A DNA stretch of 64,000 bases, from the NCBI GenBank assembly GCA_944326325.1, contig CALVDQ010000011.1:1-64000 (forward strand). The letters are read 5' to 3'. Position 1 is the first letter of the stretch. Each line of letters opens with the position of its first letter. The DNA comes from an uncultured Bacteroidales bacterium. GTDB lineage: Bacteria; Bacteroidota; Bacteroidia; Bacteroidales; UBA932. This document shows positions 1-7,878 of the stretch, in pieces. The notes under the pieces are model-generated. The model made no database searches. It was given only the letters and a program-made list of their open reading frames with translations, and was not told the origin of the DNA. A program made the position numbers and the translations under genes.

Positions 1-32
1 CCCGACTTTACATTCTTGGGTGTAAAGTCGGG
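1..32. terminator. Perfect 12-bp hairpin, probable terminator
   Basis: Arms CCCGACTTTACA (1-12) and TGTAAAGTCGGG (21-32) are perfectly complementary around an 8-nt loop. The hairpin lies downstream of the leftward tRNA-Asp and at the window edge. A T-run for leftward transcription would lie outside the window; the rightward side (GTTTGTT) is only moderately T-rich. Two smaller inverted repeats follow at 37-50 and 49-63. Confidence 0.55.
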
Positions 33-70
33 TGTTTGTTCTGTAGAACATTGATTCTCAATGTTTATTG

Positions 71-144
71 CGGTGCGGACGGGACTCGAACCCGCGACCC
101 CCGGCGTGACAGGCCGGTATTCTAACCAGCTGAACTACCGCACC
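71..144 (-). tRNA. tRNA-Asp (anticodon GTC)
   Basis: On the reverse strand the sequence folds as a standard 74-nt cloverleaf. The acceptor stem GGTGCGG (144-138) pairs with CCGCACC near 71-78, with discriminator base G. The T-loop reads GGTTCGAGTCC, and the anticodon loop CTGTCAC carries GTC (complement of 108-110). CCA is not encoded and must be added by the CCA-adding enzyme. The gene reads aspartate codons GAC/GAU. Confidence 0.96.
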
Positions 145-205
145 AAGTCCAGTCTTTTAAGGAACTTTTTCCCTGCAAAGGAGGTGTTTTCCTCGATTGC
201 GGATG

Positions 206-236
206 CAAAGATACGCAAAAAAATTGTCCTGCCAAA
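206..236 (-). promoter_or_regulatory. Bacteroidota-type promoter of tRNA-Asp
   Basis: The reverse strand carries TTTG (236-233) and TATCTTTG (213-206) separated by 19 nt, matching the phylum consensus of -33 TTTG and -7 TAnnTTTG. The predicted start is about 55 nt before the mature tRNA. Confidence 0.7.
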
Positions 237-545
237 TTTTTTTGTAAAAATTTATGCAGATTCCATGTCTGGAAGAAAACAGGAGGGGGTAGGGGATGCG
301 CGGCTCCGTCAGTACAAGGCATGGATGGGATACTCCGGACATCGGGCCGGGACAGAATTTTAACTGAAAATTAATGGGACTGGCGTACGGATTTCTGCTG
401 TAATCCCTAATTTTGCTGTATGCCGGGAATTTCTTCCGGAACCTGCTTCGATGATGCCCGTCCCGGAAGCGGACCGTACGGGATGGAAGCCTGCCGCCGG
501 AAAGAATAAGACTCTGAAACTTTTTAATTTTAAATTACTTCTTTT
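237..545. other. Non-coding stretch, nothing definite
   Basis: This is the interval between the tRNA promoter and the glycerophosphodiesterase gene. Short open frames here and on the reverse strand lack family similarity or start signals, and the longer one (to 959) is antisense to the next gene. An AT-rich patch at 521-540 may hold the promoter of the downstream gene. I see no RNA gene or repeat. Confidence 0.5.
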
Positions 546-1370
546 ATGGACTTTATGAAAATCGGAAACAATTTTTCGCGGGCTGTACTTATAGCCCTTG
601 CAGTGCCGGTTCTGGCTGTGTCGTGCAGCCAGGAGGATCACAAGACCGGCATCGTTGCCCATCAGGGATGGTGGGACTGTGAGGAGGCCGGTTATTCCAG
701 GAATTCGGTGGCATCGCTGAAGGCAGCCCAGGATGCAGGATTCTGGGGCAGTGAGTTCGATGTGAACATGACTGCTGACAAAGTGCTTCTTGTATATCAC
801 GACAGTAATATCGGAGAAAAGGTGATCGACCGGACGCCTTATTCTGAATTCAAGGATATAAGGTTGCCGAACGGGGAACCTATCCCGACTCTGGACGACT
901 ATCTGGAGCAGGCGGAAAAGGCACCGGAAACCGTTCTCGTGTGTGAACTCAAGAAGCATTCTACCCCGGAGATTGAAGACACGCTTGTGGACCTGACCGT
1001 ATCAAAGATCAGGGAACATGGGCTGGACTCTCCGGACAGGGTGATCTTCATCTCATTCAGTATCAACATCTGCAAACGGCTCGCAGGGATGATGCCGGGA
1101 TTTACCGTGCAGTATCTCGATGATGACTACAGCCCGGATGACCTTGTCAAGGCAGGCATAAACGGAGTGGATTATCACTATGACGTATTCTTCGAGGGGC
1201 ATCCTGACTGGTATCAGTCAGCCAGGGACAATTCCATGTCAGTCAATGTATGGACAGTGAACGACAGCGAAGACATGGAACGTCTTTTCAGTCTCGGGGT
1301 TGATATGCTTACGACAGACAAGCCGGAGACCGCCAGGGAATTGCTCGGGGACAAGGAGAGGAAATCCTGA
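546..1370 (+). CDS. Glycerophosphodiester phosphodiesterase family lipoprotein
   Basis: This predicted lipoprotein hydrolyses glycerophosphodiesters to glycerol-3-phosphate and an alcohol. The N-terminus has a hydrophobic segment ending in a lipobox LAVSC (Cys27), so it is probably anchored in the envelope facing the periplasm. The TIM-barrel GDPD signature follows: AHQG near residue 39, then GSEFDVNMT and YHD, which supply the metal-binding Glu/Asp and catalytic His. The usual HRG reads HQG here, so the first motif arginine is replaced by Gln. Met4 is an alternative start. The gene stands alone and ends before the bidirectional hairpin it shares with hsp20. Confidence 0.85.
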   Translation: MDFMKIGNNFSRAVLIALAVPVLAVSCSQEDHKTGIVAHQGWWDCEEAGYSRNSVASLKAAQDAGFWGSEFDVNMTADKVLLVYHDSNIGEKVIDRTPYSEFKDIRLPNGEPIPTLDDYLEQAEKAPETVLVCELKKHSTPEIEDTLVDLTVSKIREHGLDSPDRVIFISFSINICKRLAGMMPGFTVQYLDDDYSPDDLVKAGINGVDYHYDVFFEGHPDWYQSARDNSMSVNVWTVNDSEDMERLFSLGVDMLTTDKPETARELLGDKERKS

Positions 1371-1413
1371 TCTTCCCGGCTATGGCCCTGCGGCGGCAAG
1401 GACCGTGGACCTG

Positions 1414-1455
1414 AAAAAAAGAAGCCGGCAGCAGATTCTTGCCGCCGGCTTCTTT
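1414..1455 (-). terminator. Rho-independent terminator of hsp20
   Basis: A 12-bp stem AAAGAAGCCGGC (1418-1429) pairs with GCCGGCTTCTTT (1444-1455). On the reverse strand it runs into seven T (complement of 1414-1420), directly after the hsp20 stop. The rightward direction has only TTT, so it may terminate the upstream + gene weakly. Confidence 0.85.
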
Positions 1456-1469
1456 AGAGAAGCATATCG

Positions 1470-1898
1470 TTACTGGATGTCAATGACACGTTTGCTGTCT
1501 TCAACCTTGTTCTTTTCAACCTTAGGGATGATGACGTTCAGAACACCGTTCTCGACCTTTGCGCTGATCTTGTCCCTCTCGACATCGTCCGGAAGAACAA
1601 TTGTCTGCTGGAACTTGCTGTAAGAGAACTCGCGGCGCAGATAATGCCCGTTCTTTTTCTCTTCCTTGTCCTCGACTTTCTTTTCCATTTCTATGGCAAG
1701 ATTGCCGTTTTCATCGATATGGACTTTGAAATCGTTCTTGTTCATACCAGGGGCTGCAACCTCGATCTCATAGCTGTGTTCGTTTTCTAATACGTTGATG
1801 GCAGGTGCCGTGGCGTTTGTCCTGACCATCCAGTCATTATCAAAGAAATCATTGAAGATTTCAGGTAACCAATTCTGGCTTTTTCTTACTGGAAGCAT
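1470..1898 (-). CDS. Small heat-shock protein, Hsp20/alpha-crystallin family
   Basis: This is a 142-residue ATP-independent holdase that binds unfolding proteins in the cytoplasm. The central alpha-crystallin domain (about residues 35-130) has the typical strands, the PGMNKNDF motif, and the hallmark GVLNVIIPK near residues 118-126. The N-terminal arm is short and aromatic (WLPEIFNDFF). An AGGAG ribosome-binding site precedes the ATG. The upstream region holds a phased 14-bp direct repeat (2057-2092) and a possible sigma-54-like promoter, suggesting stress control. A strong terminator follows the gene. Confidence 0.93.
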   Translation of the reverse strand: MLPVRKSQNWLPEIFNDFFDNDWMVRTNATAPAINVLENEHSYEIEVAAPGMNKNDFKVHIDENGNLAIEMEKKVEDKEEKKNGHYLRREFSYSKFQQTIVLPDDVERDKISAKVENGVLNVIIPKVEKNKVEDSKRVIDIQ

Positions 1899-1987
1899 AA
1901 TTCGTATCTCCTATAAATTTAAATTGTTCTAAATATAATTTATTGGGGCTTAGCCCTTTGTACTTTTTCAAGTACGCCATATCTAAT

Positions 1988-2003
1988 ATCAATACCCGTG
2001 CCG
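1988..2003 (-). promoter_or_regulatory. Possible sigma-54-like -24/-12 promoter of hsp20
   Basis: The reverse strand reads CGGCAC-GGGTA-TTGAT, close to the sigma-54 consensus TGGCAC-N5-TTGCA, but the -12 GC is GA. It sits about 90 nt before the hsp20 start and about 55-90 nt downstream of two direct repeats, the geometry of an enhancer-dependent promoter. The mismatch keeps this tentative. Confidence 0.25.
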
Positions 2004-2056
2004 TTCCGGCATTGACTGCAAAAAGATGCGGAAACGGAAAATATGTCACCGGGGCT

Positions 2057-2092
2057 TGCCAAAATGTCCGCCCTTATGTGCCAAAATGTCCG
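2057..2092. promoter_or_regulatory. Phased 14-bp direct repeat upstream of hsp20
   Basis: TGCCAAAATGTCCG occurs identically at 2057-2070 and 2079-2092, a 22-bp period or two helical turns. A partial third copy (ATGTCACCGG) lies at 2043-2053. The site is between divergent hsp20 and uvrA and looks like a paired regulator-binding site. Confidence 0.55.
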
Positions 2093-2110
2093 GAAAAACA
2101 TTGTGCAACT

Positions 2111-2130
2111 GTTTTGAAATTTTTCAAAAC
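2111..2130. promoter_or_regulatory. 9-2-9 dyad over the uvrA -33 box
   Basis: GTTTTGAAA (2111-2119) and TTTCAAAAC (2122-2130) are perfect inverted arms separated by two bases. The left arm contains the TTTG of the -33 element (2113-2116), so a dimeric regulator bound here would block uvrA transcription. Confidence 0.55.
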
Positions 2131-2144
2131 AGTTTTTATATTTG
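2113..2144 (+). promoter_or_regulatory. uvrA promoter
   Basis: TTTG (2113-2116), a 20-nt spacer and TATATTTG (2137-2144) match the Bacteroidota vegetative consensus exactly. The predicted start of transcription is near 2150, which rules out the upstream in-frame TTG at 2142 and supports the ATG at 2166. Confidence 0.8.
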
Positions 2145-2165
2145 AAGTTGATTTTACGAGAGAAC

Positions 2166-5006
2166 ATGAGTGAAGAAGGTAACATCCTTATAAAAGGGGC
2201 CAAGGTCAACAACCTGAAGAACATAACTGTGGAGATCCCCCGCGGGAAGCTTATCGTTATAACCGGGATCTCCGGGTCCGGCAAATCTTCCCTTGCTTTC
2301 GATACCTTGTTCGCGGAAGGACAGCGCAGGTTTGCTGAAAGCCTGTCCTCATATGCGAGACAGTTTCTGGGCAGGATGGTGAAGCCGGATGTGGAGCAGA
2401 TAGAAGGGATACCTCCGGCCATCGCCATAGAGCAGAAGGTCAATACCAGGAATCCGCGCTCGACTGTCGCCACAAGTACGGAAATATATGATTATCTGAG
2501 GATAATATTCGCAAGGATAGGCCGGACATTTTCACCTGTCTCAGGTGAAGAGGTAAAGTGCCATACGGAAAACGATGTCCTGGAGTACATATTCACATCA
2601 GGGGCGGCTACCGTATACATCCTTGCAGACCTTGCGTGGAATACGAGACAGGACAAGGTGGAACTCATGCTGGCGCTGAAGGAGGAAGGGTATTCCCGTT
2701 TCTATTCGTCCGGGAATATCGTCCGGATAGAGGAGATAATGCAGAAGGCCGGAAACGGGGATTTCCCGCAGGATCTGTATCTGCTTGTAGACAGGCTGAA
2801 ACTGCCCGAGGGCGGAGTCGCCTCGATGCCGGAAACGGAGAGGGAGGACCTGGATACCAGGCTGCATTCCTCGGTGCGTACGGCATTCGGGAAGGGAGGC
2901 GGAACCTTGTATGTCAAGACTGACAATGCGGGACTGAAGCAGTTCGTGAGCCGGTTCGAGGCGGACGGGATCACGTTTCAGGAACCGGACGAATATATGT
3001 TCAGCTTCAACAGTCCGCTCGGGGCCTGTCAGGCCTGCGGCGGGCTGGGACAGATAATCGGCATAAGCGAAGACCTTGTCGTCCCGGACAAGAGCAAGAG
3101 TATCTATGACGGGGCGATAGCCTGCTGGAGGGGAGAGAAGATGAGCTGGTTCAAGGACCTGATGGTCAGGAATGCTTACAGGTACGGCCTGTCCGTTTTC
3201 GAGCCGTACTGCAATCTCTCCGAAAAGGAAAGGGATCTCGTCTGGAACGGTCATGCTGCCGCGTCTGAGGAGGAATCCATCATCGGTCTCAACGAATTTT
3301 TCAGGTGGGTGGAGTCCAACAAATACAAGATACAGTACAAGTATATGTTGAGCCGCTATTCCGGCAGGACCGTATGCAGGACTTGCGGGGGAAGCCGTCT
3401 CCGGAAAGACGCTCTGTATGTGAAGGTAGGAGGACGCAACATACATGAACTCCTTACAATGAACGTTGATACGCTTTACGGTTTCTTCAGGGATATCAGC
3501 CTGAATGATTACGAAAGAAGCATAGTGTCGAAAGCCATAGAGGAGATAATGTCCCGCCTCCAGTATATTAAGGATGTCGGACTCTCGTATCTTACCCTGG
3601 ACAGGGCTTCCAACACCCTTTCCGGGGGAGAAAGCCAGAGGATAAATCTTGTGACCGCTCTCGGCAGTTCTCTGGTCGGGTCTCTTTATATCCTGGACGA
3701 ACCGAGCATCGGCCTTCATCCCCGGGACACAGACCGTCTTATAACCGTGCTCAAGAAGCTCAGGGACATAGGGAATACCGTTGTCGTGGTGGAGCATGAC
3801 GAGGAAATCATGCGTGCGGCGGACCTGCTCATAGATATAGGGCCAAAGGCGGGTATCTATGGAGGGGAGATAGTGTTCAAGGGAAAACTCGGAGCCGGAA
3901 TCACGCCTGAAGATACGGACAGGTCGCTTACCCTGCAATATCTGTCAGGCCTGCGGAAACGTTATGTCAGGAAAAAGCATACCCCGGTGTATTCCATCAG
4001 GGTGGAGGGCGCTATGGAGCATAACCTGAAGAATATCGATGTGGATTTCCCTCTCGGGGTGCTGACTGTCGTCTCCGGTGTGAGCGGCAGCGGAAAATCG
4101 TCCCTGGTCGGCGATATTCTTTATCCTGCCCTGTTCCGGCATATCAACCATACCGGTACGGTGCCAGGGACATTCCGGAAACTCTCCGGAAATCTCGACC
4201 GTATCACCCAGGTGGAATATGTGGACCAGAACCCGATCGGCAAGAGTTCACGTTCCAATGCAGTGACCTACCTGAAGGTCTATGACGACATAAGGAAACT
4301 TCTCGCTGACCAGCCGTATGCTAAGCTGAACGGCTATACTCCGTCCCATTTCTCTTTCAATATGGACGGCGGCCGCTGTCCGGAATGCCAGGGCGAAGGT
4401 TTCGTGAAGATAGAAATGCAGTTCATGGCTGACGTCACAATGGTCTGTGAAGCCTGCGGGGGAAAACGTTTCAAGCCGGACATTCTCGAAGTCAGGTACA
4501 AAGGCAAGAATATAGATGATATTCTGAACATGAGCGTGGAGGAAGCCGTGGAGTTTTTCTCGTCCCAGCCAGAGCCGTCCGTAAAGCGGATTGCAGAACG
4601 CCTGCAGCCTCTTGTCGATGTCGGGCTTTCGTATATCAAGCTGGGGCAGAGCAGCAGCACCCTTTCCGGCGGAGAGAGCCAGAGGATAAAGCTTGCATAC
4701 TTCCTTTCCATGAACGACAGTCAGTCGAAGTCGAGGGAACAGCATATATTGTTCATATTCGATGAACCGACTACAGGACTTCATTTCTATGACGTCGAAA
4801 AGCTGCTCAAATCCTTCGATGTCCTCATAGAAAAGGGGCATTCCATCATTGTAGTGGAACACAATCCGGATGTGATAAAGGCTGCGGACTGGGTGATAGA
4901 CCTCGGGCCGGATGCCGGAGACGGGGGAGGGGAGGTCGTCTTTAAAGGAACTCCGGAACAGCTGATACAGGAAGGTCAGACTTTTACTGCGAAATATTTA
5001 CGATAG
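2166..5006 (+). CDS. uvrA: UvrABC excision nuclease subunit A
   Basis: UvrA is the damage-recognition ATPase of nucleotide excision repair; as a dimer it scans DNA and loads UvrB. The 946-residue protein has two ABC modules: Walker A GISGSGKSS (about 34-42) and GVSGSGKSS, two LSGGESQR signatures, and Walker B LYILDEP and LFIFDEP. Zinc-binding CxxC pairs are present (CQAC/CRTC and CPEC/CEAC). The ATG at 2166 is chosen because an in-frame TTG at 2142 lies inside the promoter. waaA starts four bases after the stop. A dyad over the -33 box suggests repression, plausibly damage-inducible, though no LexA consensus can be asserted. Confidence 0.97.
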   Translation: MSEEGNILIKGAKVNNLKNITVEIPRGKLIVITGISGSGKSSLAFDTLFAEGQRRFAESLSSYARQFLGRMVKPDVEQIEGIPPAIAIEQKVNTRNPRSTVATSTEIYDYLRIIFARIGRTFSPVSGEEVKCHTENDVLEYIFTSGAATVYILADLAWNTRQDKVELMLALKEEGYSRFYSSGNIVRIEEIMQKAGNGDFPQDLYLLVDRLKLPEGGVASMPETEREDLDTRLHSSVRTAFGKGGGTLYVKTDNAGLKQFVSRFEADGITFQEPDEYMFSFNSPLGACQACGGLGQIIGISEDLVVPDKSKSIYDGAIACWRGEKMSWFKDLMVRNAYRYGLSVFEPYCNLSEKERDLVWNGHAAASEEESIIGLNEFFRWVESNKYKIQYKYMLSRYSGRTVCRTCGGSRLRKDALYVKVGGRNIHELLTMNVDTLYGFFRDISLNDYERSIVSKAIEEIMSRLQYIKDVGLSYLTLDRASNTLSGGESQRINLVTALGSSLVGSLYILDEPSIGLHPRDTDRLITVLKKLRDIGNTVVVVEHDEEIMRAADLLIDIGPKAGIYGGEIVFKGKLGAGITPEDTDRSLTLQYLSGLRKRYVRKKHTPVYSIRVEGAMEHNLKNIDVDFPLGVLTVVSGVSGSGKSSLVGDILYPALFRHINHTGTVPGTFRKLSGNLDRITQVEYVDQNPIGKSSRSNAVTYLKVYDDIRKLLADQPYAKLNGYTPSHFSFNMDGGRCPECQGEGFVKIEMQFMADVTMVCEACGGKRFKPDILEVRYKGKNIDDILNMSVEEAVEFFSSQPEPSVKRIAERLQPLVDVGLSYIKLGQSSSTLSGGESQRIKLAYFLSMNDSQSKSREQHILFIFDEPTTGLHFYDVEKLLKSFDVLIEKGHSIIVVEHNPDVIKAADWVIDLGPDAGDGGGEVVFKGTPEQLIQEGQTFTAKYLR

Positions 5007-5010
5007 GGAT

Positions 5011-6273
5011 ATGTATACTTTTTTGATTTGGTGCGTCAGTCTGGCGCTAAGGGTTGTTGCTATGTGGAATGGCAAAATCCGGCTTTTCGTCCGGGGAAGG
5101 AAAGGTGTCCTTGCCCGGATAAAGGAAGCTGTGGAAGGCCATGACGGCATAATATGGTTCCATACGGCGTCCATGGGGGAGTTTGAGGAAGCGAGACCGG
5201 TAATGGAAGCCGTCAGGAGGCGTTACCCGGACCGGAAGATACTGCTTACGTTTTTTTCCCCGTCGGGATACGAGATGAGAAAGAACTGGAGTACGGCCGA
5301 CTGGGTCTTCTATCTGCCTCTCGACACCTGCCGCAACGCCAGGAAATTCGTGGAGACGGTGCGTCCTGCCAAGGCGGTGTTCACGATAGGGGAGTTCTGG
5401 TTCAATTATCTGAAACAACTGAAGAGGCACCATGTCGACACATATATAATGTCTGTCCTCGCATCGAAGGATTCTCCGTATACCAAATGGTATGGAGGCC
5501 CGTACCGGAAGGTGCTTCGGACCGTTTACAAATGCGTCATGGTGAAGAATGCGGAGACCGCGGAAGTGCTCCGGGGCTTCGGTTGCAGCAATGTCGCCGT
5601 GACTGGGGATGCAAGGTTCGACAGGGTAGCCTCAGTCGCTTCGGAAGAGTGGCATGACAAGATTGTGGAAAAATGGCTGGACGGGAAAAAGGCTGCCGTG
5701 TCAGGAAGTTCCGGCCCTCGCGAAGACGCACTTTTCCTGTCCCTGGCGGAGCACTATCCGCAGGACAAGTTCATGTTTGTCCCTCACGAACTTGAGGAAG
5801 GTCCTATCCGGCATATCATGGATTCGTTAGGAGACAGGGCCCTGCTTTACAGCCATCTGGAATATGTTTCCTCATCCGGTACACCTAAGGACGTAAGGGA
5901 CAGTCTTCTGAATACATTGGGCGGCTACCAGGTGCTTGTCGTGGACAAGATAGGTATGCTTTCGAGACTGTACCGCTACGGATGGTGCGCCCTCATCGGC
6001 GGAGGTTTCGACAATCTGCCGCACAGCGTGATGGAAGCCGTTATCTATGGGATGCCTGTGTCTATGGGCCCGCAATACCATAAGAACAGCCAGTTCCTCG
6101 ACCTGATGAAATCCGGAGCGGCCACACCGGTGGAGACGGAGTCCGATATCCTGGAATGGTATGAAAAATATCGCGGCAACAAGGATCTGGTGGAGGAAAT
6201 AAAGGAACTTGAAGCCGAGTATTGCCGCGATAATATTGGAGCGACGGAGCGTATAATGGATATACTTTGCTGA
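5011..6273 (+). CDS. waaA: 3-deoxy-D-manno-octulosonic acid (Kdo) transferase
   Basis: WaaA transfers Kdo from CMP-Kdo to lipid A precursor at the inner membrane, starting the LPS inner core. The 420 residues begin with an N-terminal membrane-associated helix (FLIWCVSLALRVVAM), followed by the GT30 signature around WFHTASMGEFEEARP (conserved Glu). The C-terminal GT-B half contains GGGFDNLPHSVMEA and a PVSMGPQYHKNSQF nucleotide-binding region. The ATG lies four bases after uvrA, so the two are probably cotranscribed. This shows the organism makes Kdo-containing lipid A. Confidence 0.93.
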   Translation: MYTFLIWCVSLALRVVAMWNGKIRLFVRGRKGVLARIKEAVEGHDGIIWFHTASMGEFEEARPVMEAVRRRYPDRKILLTFFSPSGYEMRKNWSTADWVFYLPLDTCRNARKFVETVRPAKAVFTIGEFWFNYLKQLKRHHVDTYIMSVLASKDSPYTKWYGGPYRKVLRTVYKCVMVKNAETAEVLRGFGCSNVAVTGDARFDRVASVASEEWHDKIVEKWLDGKKAAVSGSSGPREDALFLSLAEHYPQDKFMFVPHELEEGPIRHIMDSLGDRALLYSHLEYVSSSGTPKDVRDSLLNTLGGYQVLVVDKIGMLSRLYRYGWCALIGGGFDNLPHSVMEAVIYGMPVSMGPQYHKNSQFLDLMKSGAATPVETESDILEWYEKYRGNKDLVEEIKELEAEYCRDNIGATERIMDILC

Positions 6274-6305
6274 GAAAGTTTGTGTCCCTGTCCCGGGACA
6301 GTCTT

Positions 6306-7859
6306 TCAGTCAATGACGACCACTATCATTTCCGCCTGGTTGACAGGATAGCCGGCTTCCATATAAAGGAGGCCGCTTCCTCTTTCCATTGTATATAAGG
6401 TGACGGATCTTCCGTCCTCGCCAATGGCATAGTCATAAATTCCCCGGCTCTTGTCATATTCCAGCTCCTCGGTCCCTATGTCGAAAGGGGCTGACAGCGG
6501 AAAGTATTCACATGATATTTCCACTATGTCTCCCTTCCTGCACCTTATGAAGTTGCCGGGGAATATTTTCATGTAGTTCGGAGAGAAACGTACTGTCACG
6601 GCACATTCCGCCTTGCATCCGCTTCCGTCTGCTGCAAAGCATATTATCCTGCACGTGCCTTCTCCTCTTGCCGTGACAGTCCCGTCCCCTGATACTGTTG
6701 CAACGCCGTCATCGTCGCTCTCCCAGTACAGTCTCGTGTCCCCGCTCCCTTCAGGGGTGAGATACGGGCGGATGACCGTGCTTTCTCCGGGGTAGGAGAA
6801 ACTCAGGGATGAATAAGACAGCTCGAGAGTCCTGGCAAAACTTTCTATTCCGGATTTGTCAATCCTCCATTCCGTCCCGTCCAGCCCGGAACCTTCCGGC
6901 CGGATGCGGATACTGTATTCCGTGTTCCGGACGATGTCGAAGTTCCCGGGGTCGGCTCCTGGATAGAACCTGTAGACAAGGTATTCTCCAGGCCGTGAAT
7001 ACTGTGACTCTGAAAGATATTCGGAACATATTTCGATGTAGGAGCACAATTCCTGTCTCCCGTCGTTTTCCGGCAGCACCTTCTTTTTTTCGTCCTCGTT
7101 TCCTGGCAGGAGGTCTCCCTGCATGTTTTCCAGCATATAGAGAAAGACTTCACCGCTGGTCCCGTCGTTGTACCTTGTGTTGAGGATATCAGTCTCATAG
7201 TCTTTTCTCATGAACCCGGAAGGAAAAAAGCCGAAGGGGTCGCTGACGTGGTTTCTGGCGAAAGGGGTGACAGAGCGCGGACACCCTTCGACTTTTATGC
7301 TTTTAATGTTGAATTCCACATCCTCGTCCAGCATGGACCTGTCCACGGAAATGCTGATTTTCGCCATAAGCCGTTCGAGCGGGACGGTCACTTCTTTTCC
7401 TGTCACGGTCATATGCTCGAGACATCCGCTCATCGGTATCCCGAGGGAATAATCGTCCGGGTACGCGAGGTAGTAACGGTATCCGAGCAGTTCCTCCAAA
7501 GTGTCTATGTCGATTTCATAGCCGAAATTTGCGCAGGCAAAGATGGAGTATTCCGTGTTTTTCAGCAGATCTATGGTCCATCGGTAGTCTCCGGTGCCGG
7601 CACCTGTCAGGAAAGCCTTTCCTTCGAGGACCCCGTAAGCGTTGAACACAAATACGTTTATATCAGAAATTTTCATCTCGTCCGGATCAAGTGCCTTTGT
7701 GGCGTTTCCTCCTGGACGGAACCTTATTACAGTCCCGGATACATTTTCCACCTGTCCTTCGGATCCTGTTTCCAGGCCGACGCATGACCTGCTGAGGACC
7801 ATGCACAGGCTTAGGAAAATGAAGGCTGTATGCCGCAATGTCTTTACAGGTGTTTCCAT
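6306..7859 (-). CDS. Fimbrial-accessory-like lipoprotein with Ig-like (Big_2) domain
   Basis: This is a 517-residue predicted surface lipoprotein: a hydrophobic N-terminus ends at SRSC (Cys26). The first part resembles Mfa2/FimB or DUF4906-type fimbrillin-like proteins: VFVFNAYGVLEGKAFLTG, then KNTEYSIFACANFG and a PMSG-containing strand region. Around residues 345-425 a Big_2 domain ends in the usual pattern GVATVSGDGTVTARGEGT. It lies 19 nt downstream of a second Mfa2-like lipoprotein and is probably its operon partner. No major fimbrillin is adjacent, so a role as pilus anchor or tip is inference. Confidence 0.6.
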   Translation of the reverse strand: METPVKTLRHTAFIFLSLCMVLSRSCVGLETGSEGQVENVSGTVIRFRPGGNATKALDPDEMKISDINVFVFNAYGVLEGKAFLTGAGTGDYRWTIDLLKNTEYSIFACANFGYEIDIDTLEELLGYRYYLAYPDDYSLGIPMSGCLEHMTVTGKEVTVPLERLMAKISISVDRSMLDEDVEFNIKSIKVEGCPRSVTPFARNHVSDPFGFFPSGFMRKDYETDILNTRYNDGTSGEVFLYMLENMQGDLLPGNEDEKKKVLPENDGRQELCSYIEICSEYLSESQYSRPGEYLVYRFYPGADPGNFDIVRNTEYSIRIRPEGSGLDGTEWRIDKSGIESFARTLELSYSSLSFSYPGESTVIRPYLTPEGSGDTRLYWESDDDGVATVSGDGTVTARGEGTCRIICFAADGSGCKAECAVTVRFSPNYMKIFPGNFIRCRKGDIVEISCEYFPLSAPFDIGTEELEYDKSRGIYDYAIGEDGRSVTLYTMERGSGLLYMEAGYPVNQAEMIVVVID

Positions 7860-7878
7860 GGAAGGTATGCAAATGTAT

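Noticed and set aside
61..363. 100-codon + strand open frame over the tRNA
   Set aside because: It reads through tRNA-Asp in the antisense direction and has no family similarity.
2598..3938. 446-codon reverse-strand open frame
   Set aside because: Fully antisense within uvrA; no recognisable domain or start signal.
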